Positions 24,211 through 33,994 of a DNA stretch of 64,000 nucleotides are shown here, one piece after another; position 1 is the stretch's first letter, and each line of letters opens with the position of its first letter. Source of the stretch: JANQMX01 sp965247175 (GTDB lineage Bacteria; Pseudomonadota; Alphaproteobacteria; Kiloniellales; DSM-21159); NCBI GenBank assembly GCA_965247175.1, contig OZ252006.1:3038001-3102000 (forward strand), in the 5' to 3' direction. A program made the position numbers and the translations under genes. Below the pieces are notes generated by a model that was not told where the DNA came from, ran no database searches, and saw only the letters and a program-made list of their open reading frames with translations.

Positions 24211-27200
24211 TTACACCATGCCCCACTCGTCGACCACGTTGAAGCTGAGCGAGACCGTCCCGAGCTCGTCGCCACGCAGCCGGTTGTCGGAGTAGAGCTC
24301 GAACTCGATGGTGTTCTTGCCATCCTCGAAGATATCGCGCCGACCGAAGTAGTTCGCCGGCTTCAAGAGCGAGAAGTCGCCGAACAGCGTGTAGGGCTCG
24401 GTGTTCTCGATGCGCGTGAACTCATCGTTCAACGTCACCCGCATGCTGTCGGTGGCGTCGAAGAGGAAGGAGTCCTCCTCGATGAAGGCAGCGATCGTGA
24501 GCTTCTTGCCGCTGATCAGATCCTTGTCGATCTCGGCGCCGTCGGTCAGCTCTTGAATCACCTTGTCCGTCCGGGCGTCGATCAGGAAGACCTGCAGATC
24601 CTCGGCCGTCGGTTCGACATCGTCGACCACGGTGAAGTCCAGCGTCACCGTATCGAGCAGCGTGCCCCGGCCGCCGTTCTCGCTGTAGAGCTCGAACTCA
24701 ATGGAGTTCTCTTCCTCCAGGATCCCTTCGCGGCCCCAGTAGTTTTCCCGGCCGAAGCGGAAGGAGTCGCCGAACAGCGAATAGGGCTCGAAGTTCTCCA
24801 ATCCCCTGTGATCGCCGTCATTGAGGTCCAGGCGCATGCTCTCGACCTGGCCCACATACTGACTGTCTTCGGGAACGAAGGCGGCAATGGTCAGATCTTT
24901 GCCGAGGATCTGGCTGGCGAGGATTTCGGTGCCGTTCGGGCTCAGCGTGGTGATCACCGTGTCGCTGCCAGCATCGACCAAGAAGATGTCGAGGTCCGGC
25001 CGCTCGAAGTCGAGATCGACCACCGCGACATCGTCGAAGGTCAGGTTCTCCGAGCCCCAGCTATAGAGACCCACCGTACCGCTCGGCAGCTCGCGGTCCT
25101 CGATCTCGGTGCCGAAGACCTTCTTGCCGTCGATGTACGGCGTGATCACGCCGTCCTCGACCTCGATGCGCCAGTGCTGGCTCTCGCCCGGCGTATAGTC
25201 GTCGTAGCCGCGGGCCAGGATGGTCTCTCGGCCGTCGAGATGCCGGGTCAGCATGACCAGCCCCGTCTGCGCGTCGGTCTCGAGCTTGTAGTAGTTGTCC
25301 GGGTCCGTGTAGCGGAACAGCAGCCCGATGCCGTCGTCATCGTTCGGCGTGATGGTCGCTTCGAGGGCGTAGTTGGTCCAGTTCAGCGCGTCCGGGTCGT
25401 CCCAGAGCGCATAGGTGCCGTCGCGCAGGATGAAGGGCCCGTCGCCTTCCACGGAGAACGCGGTGCTGCCGGTGCCCTGCTGGTCCGACTGGATGTCGGA
25501 GGCCTGCACCAGCTCGCCGTCCGCGACCTGCCAGTCCGAGGGGCCTTCCTGGGTGCCCTCATCCACGATGGTCCAGCCGGCGAGATTGCCGTCCTCGAAG
25601 TCGTCCGCCGCCAGGATGGCGCGGCTGTCGGCGACCTCGACGGTGATCCGGTCCTCGGAGGTCGCGCCCTCGGTATCGGTGACCCGCAGGGTGACCGTGG
25701 TCTCGCCCGGCGCCAGGGTCAGCGCCGCCGCTTCGCCGGTTGCCCTGACCTCGCCATCGACCAGCCACTCGTAGGACGCCACACCGGCGGCCGAGAGGCT
25801 GGCAGCCGCGGTCAGGTTCACCATGGCCATCCCGTTGCCGTCCAGGTCGGTGACCCAGCGGCCGGAGGGCTCCGACGTCAGCGCGCGCGCGGCCAGGTCG
25901 ACCGGATTGACCGAGATGTTGTCGTAGATCACGCGATCCATCAGTTGCGACAGCACCCCGACGGTGCCGCCGGAGAGTGGATTTACATCGGTCACCGGCC
26001 CGTCGAACAGCAGCTCATCGTCCAGCGTGACGACGATTTCGCTGCCCAGCACCGCGATGCGCAGATCCTGTGCCGCGAAGTGACGGTAAGACCCGGCCTC
26101 CGTGGCGAGAACCGTCTCAACCCCGTCCTCGAACTTCGAGAGCGTCCGCGTGTCACCTTCCTGATCCAGGGTCAGACGATAGTGGTTCTCGTCATCCTGG
26201 TAGTAGAACACGGCGCCGATGGTATCGTTGTCCGCGGGCTCGACCACCAGGTCGAAGACGTAGTCGCTCCAGCTCTCCGCACCCTCGCCGAGCCATACGA
26301 GGACCTCGTCCGCGCCGTTGGACTGCTGATAGAGCGACGCTTCGCCTTCGCCGTTGGGATTGCCGAAGATGGAGCCCTTGACGAGGTAGGAGGTCGCGTC
26401 CGGTCCCGCCAGGCTGACCGGCGCGAGGCCGGCCGTGCCGTAGTCCAGGCTGTCGAGCGCGCTGTCGAAGTTGAACTGGAAGGCCTCCGGATTGGCGGTG
26501 GCATCCACCGGCCCGTCGACGTCGACGCCGCCGAGCGCGGCGATCGTCTCTGCGTCCAGCGCCTCTGGCGTGAAGTGGAGCGCGTTCGTGAAGACCTCGG
26601 ACGTGAAACCGTTCGGCTCTGAGAACAGCAGGAAGCCCTGGTCCGCATCGATCGTCCAGCGCGAGCCGTCGGAAACGTCGCTGTCGACCACCTGGCTGTC
26701 GAGGAAGACGCCGTCGAGGTACTTGGAGAGAGACTGCTCACCGTTCTCGTCGGTCTCGAAGACCAGGGCGAGCCGGCCCCATTCGCCGTAGGTCAGCGCG
26801 CCGTCATAGTCGCCGGAGATGCCGATGCTGGCGGTCGCGCCGTCGTTGCGCAGGTAGATCTCGGCATCGCCTCCGTTGCTCACGTCGGTCTGGAAGAGCG
26901 ACGTGAAGCTCTGCGTCGTTTCCGTGAGCAGAATGTCGAAGATCAGGCTGTAGGTGTCGATCTCGCCGCTGGAGCTGGTCGGCGTCACCAGCAGGCCATC
27001 GACACCGGAGAGCGGCGGCACCCTGACGACGCCGGCCTCGCTCCCGGCCGGCTGGCCGCCGCCGATGCCGGTGATGTCGATCGCCGGGGTCTTGAGCGTG
27101 CTATCGAACTCATCCGTGTCGCCGGCCGCGCCGGCGTTGTTGTCGTCCCACTCGTCGGGATCGGCGATGGCGACCGTGTTCTCGCCCAGCGTGAAGCTGT

Positions 27201-30200
27201 CGCGCGCCTGGTTGTCCGCAACGGTGATCCAGAAGTCCTTGTCGGCGAAGGTCCAACCCTGCCACTCGGTGGTGCCCTGCGAGGTCGTCGGCGCGACCTC
27301 CTGGGTCCAGTCGGCCGGCGGCGTCGGTGTCCAGACCGGACGGTTCGGATCGGGCGCGGGCTCGTCGACGACGTCCTGCAGCGGCAGGCCGTCGAAGTTC
27401 TCGACCAGGAGCGTCTGGCCGACATCCCCCGGGCCCGTGACCTCGACGTTGTCGATGGCCCACCACCAGTCGTTGTCGGCCTGGCTGAGGCGCCAGGCGA
27501 ACTGGATATCGCTGGCGCTGTTCGGGGCCAAGACCTCTAGGGTAACCCCCTCGTTGGCGCGATCGAGCGAGCTGGAGCCGCCCGGGACCGTGTTGGTGTC
27601 GAGCGTCAAGAGCGTCGAGAAGCTCTGGCCGCCGTCGAAGCTGACCATCACCTCGCCGGTCATCGCATCGTAGGGCCGGAAGCTGGAGTCGAACTGCAGC
27701 GTGATCGGGATCTGCGCCACGCCGCCGATCGAGGGCAGCGAGAAGCCGAGATCGGTCCCCAGGTCGAAGAGATCGCCGGGGTCGCCCGCGGGCGAGCCCC
27801 ATCCCGCCAAATCGCCGTCGTCGAAGGTCTCGGTCAAGAGCGCATCCGGCGCCTCGACGATCACCACCTTCTCATCGGTCGAGACGTTGCCGTTCTGGTC
27901 AGTGACCTCCAGCAGCAGTCGGTTGGTGCCGGTCTTGAGATCGACCGACAGCACGCCGCCGTCGGTCTCGCCCAGCTTCTCGCCATCGGCCGCAAACCAC
28001 TCGAAAGTCGCCCCGGCCGTGTCGCCGATGGTCGCCGAGGGATCGAGCTCGACCGTCGCTGAGATGCCGTCGCCGGTCACCGTCATGGTCTCGCCCGCCT
28101 TGGCGATGGCGATCTGCTCGGGCGTGCCGAGGTCGACGCCCTCGAAGACTTCCTGGTGGTCCGGGAATGCGTTGTAGTAGCTGTCGAGCTCGACCACTTT
28201 CGTATGGGTGGTGATACGGTCGTTATCCGGGTCGATCACCATCAGGCGCATCGCGCCGTTGCCACCGTTCGTCCCGACGCCCTCGATTCCGGCCCAAGCG
28301 CCGTTCTGGTAGTTCACGAAGACTTGGTGGACCGGGTTGCCGCCGGCGCCGTAGCTCACCACGGTCTCGGCACCGCCCATGAAGTTGTGGCCGTTGAAGG
28401 TGAAGGTGATGTTCGGATACTTCGAGGCGAACTCCCGCCAGGCATCCTCGCCATCATTCACGCCCCGCGGGTTGTCGCGGATCGCATAGCCCCAGCCGCC
28501 GTTATCGGTGTTGAGCGGCTCGGTCGTCGGCGTCACGCGGCCGTCGCCGCCGTTCCAGGAGTGCGTGTCGATGATGACGCGGTGGTCCAGGTGGTTCTCG
28601 ATCACCTCCGAGGCCCAGCGCAGCACGTCGTCCGGCATGCCGAACTCAAGACTGAAGATCAGCCAATCGGTGCCGTCCGGCGTAGTCAGCGTGGTGTAGT
28701 GGTTTCGGATCGAGTCCGCGTAGGTGTTGCCGTTCTCGAAGGTGTCCTCGCCCACGTCGAAGCCGTCATAGGTTCCGCCGCCCTGGGCCGCCGTCGCGCC
28801 CACCTGCTCGGGCGTGAAGTAGCTGTCGACGTCGGTCTCGAAGCTGAAGGCCGAGGCGAAGCCGGGGCGCTGCTGATCGTGGTTGCCGACCGCGAGGGTG
28901 TAGGACAGCTCGCCGTCCAGCCGCTCCATGGCGTCCTCGGCAATCTCCCACTGGCCCTCCGCACCGAACTGCACGATGTCGCCGACGTGAATCGCGTGCT
29001 GGATCGCCAGGCTGTCCTTCTGCTTGACGAGCCAGTCGGTCATGTTGCCGAAGGTCTCGGCGATCGCCGGGTTCGAGGTGTAGTCTTGGGTATCGGGGAT
29101 GATTGCGAAGACATAGGCGTTTTCGCCGGCGACAATGGCGCGGAAGTTCTCGACGAGCTCCAAACCGTTCTCTGCCACGGCCGTGACCGTAATGTCCGAA
29201 TGGCCGAGGTCCAGCCCGCTCAGCTTCAACGTGGTGCCGTCGATTTCCGCATCGACAAAGCTGCCGTCCGAGGTAGTGACCGTGAAGTCGGTCGCACCGG
29301 CACCGAAGGCTGCTGCGAGGTCGATCTCGGTCGGCGCCGCACCCTCGGCGATCAGCAGGTCGTCGATATTGTCCTGGAAGGGTGCGTCGGCTTCCTCGTC
29401 GATCACCGCGACGTCGCCGAAGCCGAACTCGACCGTCGGCGTGTAGTTGTCGAAACCGATCTGGTAGGTCGGCGCCCCCTCGTCCCCGACCGCGGGGGAG
29501 TCGCCGTCGCCCGCGGGAAGAGCAATCTCGGGCGTGGTCAGGAGCACGTTGATCGAGTCGCTGCCGATAGCGCCGAGGTCGCTGTACTCGTCGCCGTCGG
29601 CCACCGCCACGATGCCTTCGCCGAGGGTGAACTGCGCGCGCCCTTGGTCGCCTGCCGTCGCGACCCAGCTGTTCTTGTCGAGGAAGGTCCAGCCCTCGAA
29701 CTCAACGACGCCGCCGGTCGGCGTCGTGGTGTTGTCGCGGCCCCAAGCGTCCGGCGCGACATTGGTCCAGTCGGTGCCGTCACCGCCGCCTTCGCCCGGC
29801 GAGACGAAGGGGCCGAGGGGAAGGGCTTCGAAGTCCTCCGAGAAGAGGGCGGAGCCGTTCTCGGTGACCGACACGTTGTCCACCGCCCACCACCAGTCAT
29901 TGTCCGCGCTCTCGTAAGCGAACTGAAAGCTGACGGTCTCGGTCGCTTCCGGCACTTCGAAGTTGAGAGAAACGGCCTCGTCGACGCGGGTCAGCGCGCT
30001 GGACCCGCCCGGTACCGTCGAGGTGTCGAGGGTCAAGAGCGAGGTGAATTCGCCGCCGTCGAGAGAGACGAGCACCGAGCCGGTCTGACTGTCGTAAGGC
30101 CGGAAGCTCGAGTCGAAGTTGAGCGTCAGGCTGCGGGTGCCCCCTGGGTCGACCGCCTCGAAAGGCCCGTCGCCGTCCGGCCCACCAAGCGCGGCGATCT

Positions 30201-31443
30201 CCGCTGCGTCCAGCACCTCCTCCGAAAGCCCGAAGTGGCCCAGATAGCCGGTCGAGGTCTCGCGGTCGTTGTCCGTCAGCAGCAGGAAGCCGGTTTCGGC
30301 CGAGAGGGTGAAGCGGTCGGCGCTGACGGTCTGGCTGTCGAGGAAGGCACCGTCGAGGTACTTTGACAGGATGGCGGTGCCGTCGTTCTGGTCCTCCACC
30401 GTGATGGCGATGCGATGCCAGGTGTCGACCGAGACGGCCCCGTCATAGTTGCCGTTGATGCCGATGCCGCCATCGCTGCGGATGAAAAGCTCGCCGTCGC
30501 CGCTCTGGCTCACATCGGTTTGCAGCAGCGATTGGAAACCGGCTAGCTCATCGAAACGGATGTCCCAGACCGCGGTGTAGGTGGAAAGATCCGACGAGAG
30601 GAGCGGCAGTTCGACGAGCACGCCCTCGCTCGGGGCGTAGCCCGCGTAGTCGAGAACCGCGATGTCTGCGCCGCCGGGCCCCTCGATGTCCAACTGAGTC
30701 GCAAAGGCGATGGTGCTGTCGCCGATCGCAGCCGGAGTCTGGAAGCCCAGGCCGTCGAGGACCACCTCCGCATCGCCGTAGCGAGGCTGGACGTCCTCGT
30801 TGTCGAAGTTGATCTCCACGGCGGACTGGCTGGGTTGCACGGGGAAGAACCCAGCCGCATTCGCTGTCGGAATGGTCGCCAACAGTCCGGCAACTTCCGC
30901 GGGGCTTGGCACGTCCGTCGAGAAGAACACCGAGGACACGGCGCCGGCGCCTGTCTCGCCGCTGTCGTCGTTGAACAGCTTCAGGCCCGCTGCCGGGTCG
31001 ATGTCCCAGCGGTCTGTGACGCCGAGATCCTGGGTGCCGACAGGCTCGCCGTTGACATAGGTGCGCAGGACCGCGTTGCCGCCTTCCTCAGTCACGGTCA
31101 CGACGATGCGGTTCCAGGCATCGAACGCCACCGCGCCGTCGTACACGCCGTTTATCCCAATCCCGGCGGTGCCATCGCCGTTGTCGCGCAGAAAGAGATC
31201 GCCGTCGCCGTCACCTGTCTGCAGCAGGCTGACAAAGGTCTCGCTGGGCTGCTCGATAAAGACGTCCAGGCCGAGGGCCCAGGTCGAGATCGGCTCGGGC
31301 GACGCGGCGCCAGGCACCAGGCGCAGCGCCTCATCGGGCGCGAAGGCAGAAAACCGAAGCAGGGAGGCATCGTTTCCGTCGATGCGCGGAATGCCCGTCT
31401 CATCCGCCGTACCCAGAGTCGCACCGTTGAGGTCACGCGCCAT
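24211..31443 (-). CDS. Giant multidomain extracellular-type protein with phosphoesterase and LamG-like domains
   Basis: The protein has 2410 residues and starts at ATG 31443, preceded by GGGGAG. Approximate layout: LamG-like domains at 15-215, 235-420 and 1485-1640; a beta domain ending in NDWWWAVDN at 438-530, repeated at 1248-1340; a calcineurin-like phosphoesterase at 775-1080 with PDTQDYT, HVGDIVQ, VGNHDQ, DTHSW and FNGHNF; PKD/Ig-like domains at 1128-1198 and 1868-1935; lectin-like domains at 1685-1847 and 1948-2138; and two tandem related domains of about 120 residues at 2149-2273 and 2281-2410. The composition is acidic and poor in Cys. No N-terminal signal peptide is visible, which points to type I secretion, but no RTX nonapeptides and no secretion genes were found. 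The final metal motif is GHNF rather than the usual GHxH. Substrate unknown. Confidence 0.88.
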   Translation of the reverse strand: MARDLNGATLGTADETGIPRIDGNDASLLRFSAFAPDEALRLVPGAASPEPISTWALGLDVFIEQPSETFVSLLQTGDGDGDLFLRDNGDGTAGIGINGVYDGAVAFDAWNRIVVTVTEEGGNAVLRTYVNGEPVGTQDLGVTDRWDIDPAAGLKLFNDDSGETGAGAVSSVFFSTDVPSPAEVAGLLATIPTANAAGFFPVQPSQSAVEINFDNEDVQPRYGDAEVVLDGLGFQTPAAIGDSTIAFATQLDIEGPGGADIAVLDYAGYAPSEGVLVELPLLSSDLSTYTAVWDIRFDELAGFQSLLQTDVSQSGDGELFIRSDGGIGINGNYDGAVSVDTWHRIAITVEDQNDGTAILSKYLDGAFLDSQTVSADRFTLSAETGFLLLTDNDRETSTGYLGHFGLSEEVLDAAEIAALGGPDGDGPFEAVDPGGTRSLTLNFDSSFRPYDSQTGSVLVSLDGGEFTSLLTLDTSTVPGGSSALTRVDEAVSLNFEVPEATETVSFQFAYESADNDWWWAVDNVSVTENGSALFSEDFEALPLGPFVSPGEGGGDGTDWTNVAPDAWGRDNTTTPTGGVVEFEGWTFLDKNSWVATAGDQGRAQFTLGEGIVAVADGDEYSDLGAIGSDSINVLLTTPEIALPAGDGDSPAVGDEGAPTYQIGFDNYTPTVEFGFGDVAVIDEEADAPFQDNIDDLLIAEGAAPTEIDLAAAFGAGATDFTVTTSDGSFVDAEIDGTTLKLSGLDLGHSDITVTAVAENGLELVENFRAIVAGENAYVFAIIPDTQDYTSNPAIAETFGNMTDWLVKQKDSLAIQHAIHVGDIVQFGAEGQWEIAEDAMERLDGELSYTLAVGNHDQQRPGFASAFSFETDVDSYFTPEQVGATAAQGGGTYDGFDVGEDTFENGNTYADSIRNHYTTLTTPDGTDWLIFSLEFGMPDDVLRWASEVIENHLDHRVIIDTHSWNGGDGRVTPTTEPLNTDNGGWGYAIRDNPRGVNDGEDAWREFASKYPNITFTFNGHNFMGGAETVVSYGAGGNPVHQVFVNYQNGAWAGIEGVGTNGGNGAMRLMVIDPDNDRITTHTKVVELDSYYNAFPDHQEVFEGVDLGTPEQIAIAKAGETMTVTGDGISATVELDPSATIGDTAGATFEWFAADGEKLGETDGGVLSVDLKTGTNRLLLEVTDQNGNVSTDEKVVIVEAPDALLTETFDDGDLAGWGSPAGDPGDLFDLGTDLGFSLPSIGGVAQIPITLQFDSSFRPYDAMTGEVMVSFDGGQSFSTLLTLDTNTVPGGSSSLDRANEGVTLEVLAPNSASDIQFAWRLSQADNDWWWAIDNVEVTGPGDVGQTLLVENFDGLPLQDVVDEPAPDPNRPVWTPTPPADWTQEVAPTTSQGTTEWQGWTFADKDFWITVADNQARDSFTLGENTVAIADPDEWDDNNAGAAGDTDEFDSTLKTPAIDITGIGGGQPAGSEAGVVRVPPLSGVDGLLVTPTSSSGEIDTYSLIFDILLTETTQSFTSLFQTDVSNGGDAEIYLRNDGATASIGISGDYDGALTYGEWGRLALVFETDENGEQSLSKYLDGVFLDSQVVDSDVSDGSRWTIDADQGFLLFSEPNGFTSEVFTNALHFTPEALDAETIAALGGVDVDGPVDATANPEAFQFNFDSALDSLDYGTAGLAPVSLAGPDATSYLVKGSIFGNPNGEGEASLYQQSNGADEVLVWLGEGAESWSDYVFDLVVEPADNDTIGAVFYYQDDENHYRLTLDQEGDTRTLSKFEDGVETVLATEAGSYRHFAAQDLRIAVLGSEIVVTLDDELLFDGPVTDVNPLSGGTVGVLSQLMDRVIYDNISVNPVDLAARALTSEPSGRWVTDLDGNGMAMVNLTAAASLSAAGVASYEWLVDGEVRATGEAAALTLAPGETTVTLRVTDTEGATSEDRITVEVADSRAILAADDFEDGNLAGWTIVDEGTQEGPSDWQVADGELVQASDIQSDQQGTGSTAFSVEGDGPFILRDGTYALWDDPDALNWTNYALEATITPNDDDGIGLLFRYTDPDNYYKLETDAQTGLVMLTRHLDGRETILARGYDDYTPGESQHWRIEVEDGVITPYIDGKKVFGTEIEDRELPSGTVGLYSWGSENLTFDDVAVVDLDFERPDLDIFLVDAGSDTVITTLSPNGTEILASQILGKDLTIAAFVPEDSQYVGQVESMRLDLNDGDHRGLENFEPYSLFGDSFRFGRENYWGREGILEEENSIEFELYSENGGRGTLLDTVTLDFTVVDDVEPTAEDLQVFLIDARTDKVIQELTDGAEIDKDLISGKKLTIAAFIEEDSFLFDATDSMRVTLNDEFTRIENTEPYTLFGDFSLLKPANYFGRRDIFEDGKNTIEFELYSDNRLRGDELGTVSLSFNVVDEWGMV

Positions 31444-31763
31444 CTCACAGCTCCCCAATTGACATTGAATTTCGGAAATTCGGCCTGGAAAACGGCCCGG
31501 TCTCGGCAATTGCCGGACGAACCTACCGCCGTCGGGTCGCTTCGGTTCGTTAAGACTATGGGAAACTTTTTGGCCTGTTTCGGTTACAGCCAACAGGCAA
31601 GAGGCTGTGCACAACACGCAGACTGAGAAGGCTCCGGCGCACGGTGCCTGCATCGATGCCAAGGTGACGTCCCACAGGTCCCACCCCGCGTGCGGGCTAT
31701 GCTCTCAGACGCGCTTGCCGCATAGTTGCCGATCGAGGAACCGGTCGGGGCAGATCTGAGCTG
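31444..31763. promoter_or_regulatory. Divergent intergenic region with a 15-base palindrome
   Basis: This 320-base gap separates the giant gene (minus strand) from the MFS gene (plus strand) and has no convincing coding sequence. GAATTTCGGAAATTC at 31467..31481 is a perfect inverted repeat of 7 bases around one G. It lies 23 bases upstream of the giant gene's ATG. It probably binds a dimeric regulator or sigma-related factor. No confident -35/-10 pair could be placed. Confidence 0.45.
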
Positions 31764-33056
31764 ATGACGCGGCAGGACGAGTCCAGTCCACCATCCGAGG
31801 CGCGGCGAGAGCCCGGCGCCCGACGAGCGGCGTTTTGGCTGTCGGTCATCCTGCCGTTTGCGCTCGGGTACTTCCTGGCCATGGGATTTCGGGCGGTCAA
31901 CGCCATCCTCGCTCACCCCATCAGCCAGGACCTGAAGCTCGACAACTTCGAGGTCGGCTGGATCACCTCCCTCTACCTCTTGACCTTCGCCTTGGTTCAG
32001 CTGCCGCTCGGCGTCCTTCTCGACTATTGGGGGCCGCGCAAGACCCAGAGTCTCTTGTTCGCGCTCGGTGCGGTCGGAATCGTCATCTTCGGGCTCGCCA
32101 CGAACGCGACCGAGCTGGCGATAGGACGTGCCATCCTCGGCATCGGCATGGCAGGCGGCCTCATGGCCGCGATCAAGGCCATCGCCGATTGGGTTGAGCC
32201 GGGCGAGATTCCCTTTTTCAACAGCATCATTCTCGTCGCCGGCGGCGTCGGCTCGCTGATGGTGACGATGCCCAGCAAGCTATTCGAGCTCGAGTTCGGT
32301 TGGCGCGCCCTCTGTTTCCTGATGGGCGGATTGACGCTGGCGGTGGCCGCCTTGATCCTCTTCGCAGTTCGGGACAGGCCAAAGCCGGAGACGGAGGCAG
32401 CTCGGCCCAGTCTTTGGGACGAGGTCGTCAGCCTCAAAGTGGTCTACAGCGATCGCTTCTTCTGGCAGGTCGCGGCAATGGCGCTTCCCTTCGGCAACTT
32501 CCTCGCCATGCGGGGCTTGTGGCTCGGGCCCTGGCAACAGCACGTCGTCGGGTTCACACCGCTCGAAAGCTCGCGCTACCTCCTTGTCGTATCGATTGCG
32601 ATGATCCTCGGCCTGGCGGGCGGCGGTCTCTATGCGAAGCTCGCCGGCATCTTGCGGCTGTCGCTGCCCAATCTGGTTCTGATCGCGGTCGTCGCGTACA
32701 TCGCGGCGGAAATCCTCATCCTGCTCAACATCGCAACAGAGGGCTATGCTGTCTGGTTCGCCTTCGGATTCTTCGCCCAGGTCGCCGTCGTGCTCTATGC
32801 GGTCATTGCCCAGCACTTCGGGGCCGAGTTCAGCGGCCGGGCCGTCACAGCCTTCAACATTCTCGTTTTCACCTTTGCCTTTGTCGCGCAGAGCGCCTTC
32901 GGCCTCATCCTCCACCTATGGCCCGACATCAGCGGCAGCGGCCAACCGGTCGACGCCTATAAGGCGGCGCTCACCGCTATGATCGTGTTGAACATTCTAA
33001 GCATCGTCTGGTTCCTCTTGATGGCCAGGCGATCATCGCATCCGAGTGGTTCTTGA
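31764..33056 (+). CDS. Major facilitator superfamily transporter
   Basis: This is a 430-residue membrane protein with twelve apparent helices after a short charged N-terminus. The first helix is FWLSVILPFALGYFLAMGF. Cytoplasmic loop 2-3 reads LDYWGPRKTQSLLFALG, the MFS signature with a GxxR/K pattern. It is similar in layout to nitrate/sialate/hexuronate-type permeases, but the substrate is not evident. It diverges from the giant gene, and no enzyme gene accompanies it. Confidence 0.85.
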   Translation: MTRQDESSPPSEARREPGARRAAFWLSVILPFALGYFLAMGFRAVNAILAHPISQDLKLDNFEVGWITSLYLLTFALVQLPLGVLLDYWGPRKTQSLLFALGAVGIVIFGLATNATELAIGRAILGIGMAGGLMAAIKAIADWVEPGEIPFFNSIILVAGGVGSLMVTMPSKLFELEFGWRALCFLMGGLTLAVAALILFAVRDRPKPETEAARPSLWDEVVSLKVVYSDRFFWQVAAMALPFGNFLAMRGLWLGPWQQHVVGFTPLESSRYLLVVSIAMILGLAGGGLYAKLAGILRLSLPNLVLIAVVAYIAAEILILLNIATEGYAVWFAFGFFAQVAVVLYAVIAQHFGAEFSGRAVTAFNILVFTFAFVAQSAFGLILHLWPDISGSGQPVDAYKAALTAMIVLNILSIVWFLLMARRSSHPSGS

Positions 33057-33266
33057 TGTGGCAGGCAGGCGGGTCGACTATCCAGATCGAAGTGTTTCTA
33101 TTCACGATAACGGTCGATCTCGCCGGAGTGCATGTCCTTCTCGACAACGACAGGAATCCGCGTGAAGAGCCGTAGACGTCAGACTGCGCGATAGGAGTCG
33201 CCGACGTGTCAGCCGCCGTCTTCGTTGAAGTCGTTTCCCGACCGGACGAGAAAGAAGTGGGGCCAA

Positions 33267-33758
33267 ATGAAACGATTGCTCGCTGTATTGCTCCTTCTGG
33301 CTTCCCCGGCGTTCGGCGAAGAGATCAACGCAACCGGTACTTACAGCGGTATTGTCGCCTGTGACCGGACTGAAGACGGCCGGCCGGGAGTCTTCCAGCT
33401 GCGTTTGGACATTCGAGTCTTGCACGAAGGCGATGACCTCTACATCGCAACCTGGACGGCGGAGGACGAGGCACTGAAGCGGCGGAAAGCGTCGCTATAC
33501 AAAGGCAAAGCGGCGACGGCCGATGGCCGGATCTCAGGGTACGTGACCGCTTGTCGGCCGGACTTCGACTATCAGGAGTCCGTGCGGATCCTGCCGGCCC
33601 TGCCGACGGAAGATGGGCTGAGCTTCGCCGCCGACACCATCTTCATCACCGAAGCGCTTCCCGGTCGGGAAGGCCATTTGATCGTGGAGAGCTGCCGTTG
33701 GGTGATGGTCCGCGAGAGCACGGAAACGCCCACTATGGAGCGCTGCGCGAGCGAGTGA
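33267..33758 (+). CDS. Small secreted protein of unknown function
   Basis: The 163-residue product starts with a clear signal peptide (MKRLLAVLLLLASPAFGEE). The mature part is predicted mostly beta and has four Cys residues (IVACDR, TACRPD, ESCRWV, MERCAS) that could form two disulfide bonds. ATG 33267 is preferred to an earlier in-frame ATG at 33225 because it begins the signal peptide. No known family was recognised. It is followed by 236 bases with no gene seen. Confidence 0.7.
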   Translation: MKRLLAVLLLLASPAFGEEINATGTYSGIVACDRTEDGRPGVFQLRLDIRVLHEGDDLYIATWTAEDEALKRRKASLYKGKAATADGRISGYVTACRPDFDYQESVRILPALPTEDGLSFAADTIFITEALPGREGHLIVESCRWVMVRESTETPTMERCASE

Positions 33759-33994
33759 CACAGGGGGGCAAGGGCACGCCAACGGCCAAGACGAGATCGC
33801 AATTTGCTGCCCCGTCGCAGACGACCCACAGTGCAAGACAGCCACTCTTAGGGTTACTCCTTTTTGATACCTCGGACTTGCGCGGCGCCGTCGGCCCCAG
33901 GGGCAAAACAGCGGCGTTGGCGGGCCTTAGTGAAATATGAACCGCAAGCCGGCAAGTTCATCCGGAGGTTGAACCCCTTCCAACGAGGCGACAC

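Noticed and set aside
24553..26622. Very long open frame on the plus strand opposite the giant gene
   Set aside because: It is an antisense shadow caused by high GC and the Asp/Gly-rich coding strand; it has no ribosome site, no domain and low-complexity composition. Similar antisense frames at 28156..30366 were rejected for the same reason.
24211..31443. CRISPR-like or satellite repeats inside the giant gene
   Set aside because: The repetition is at the protein domain level, with diverged nucleotide sequence and no regular spacing of short repeats.
31444..31662. N-terminal extension of the giant protein up to 31662
   Set aside because: The extension has mixed Cys-rich composition unlike the rest, covers the palindrome, and lacks a ribosome site, while ATG 31443 has GGGGAG before it.
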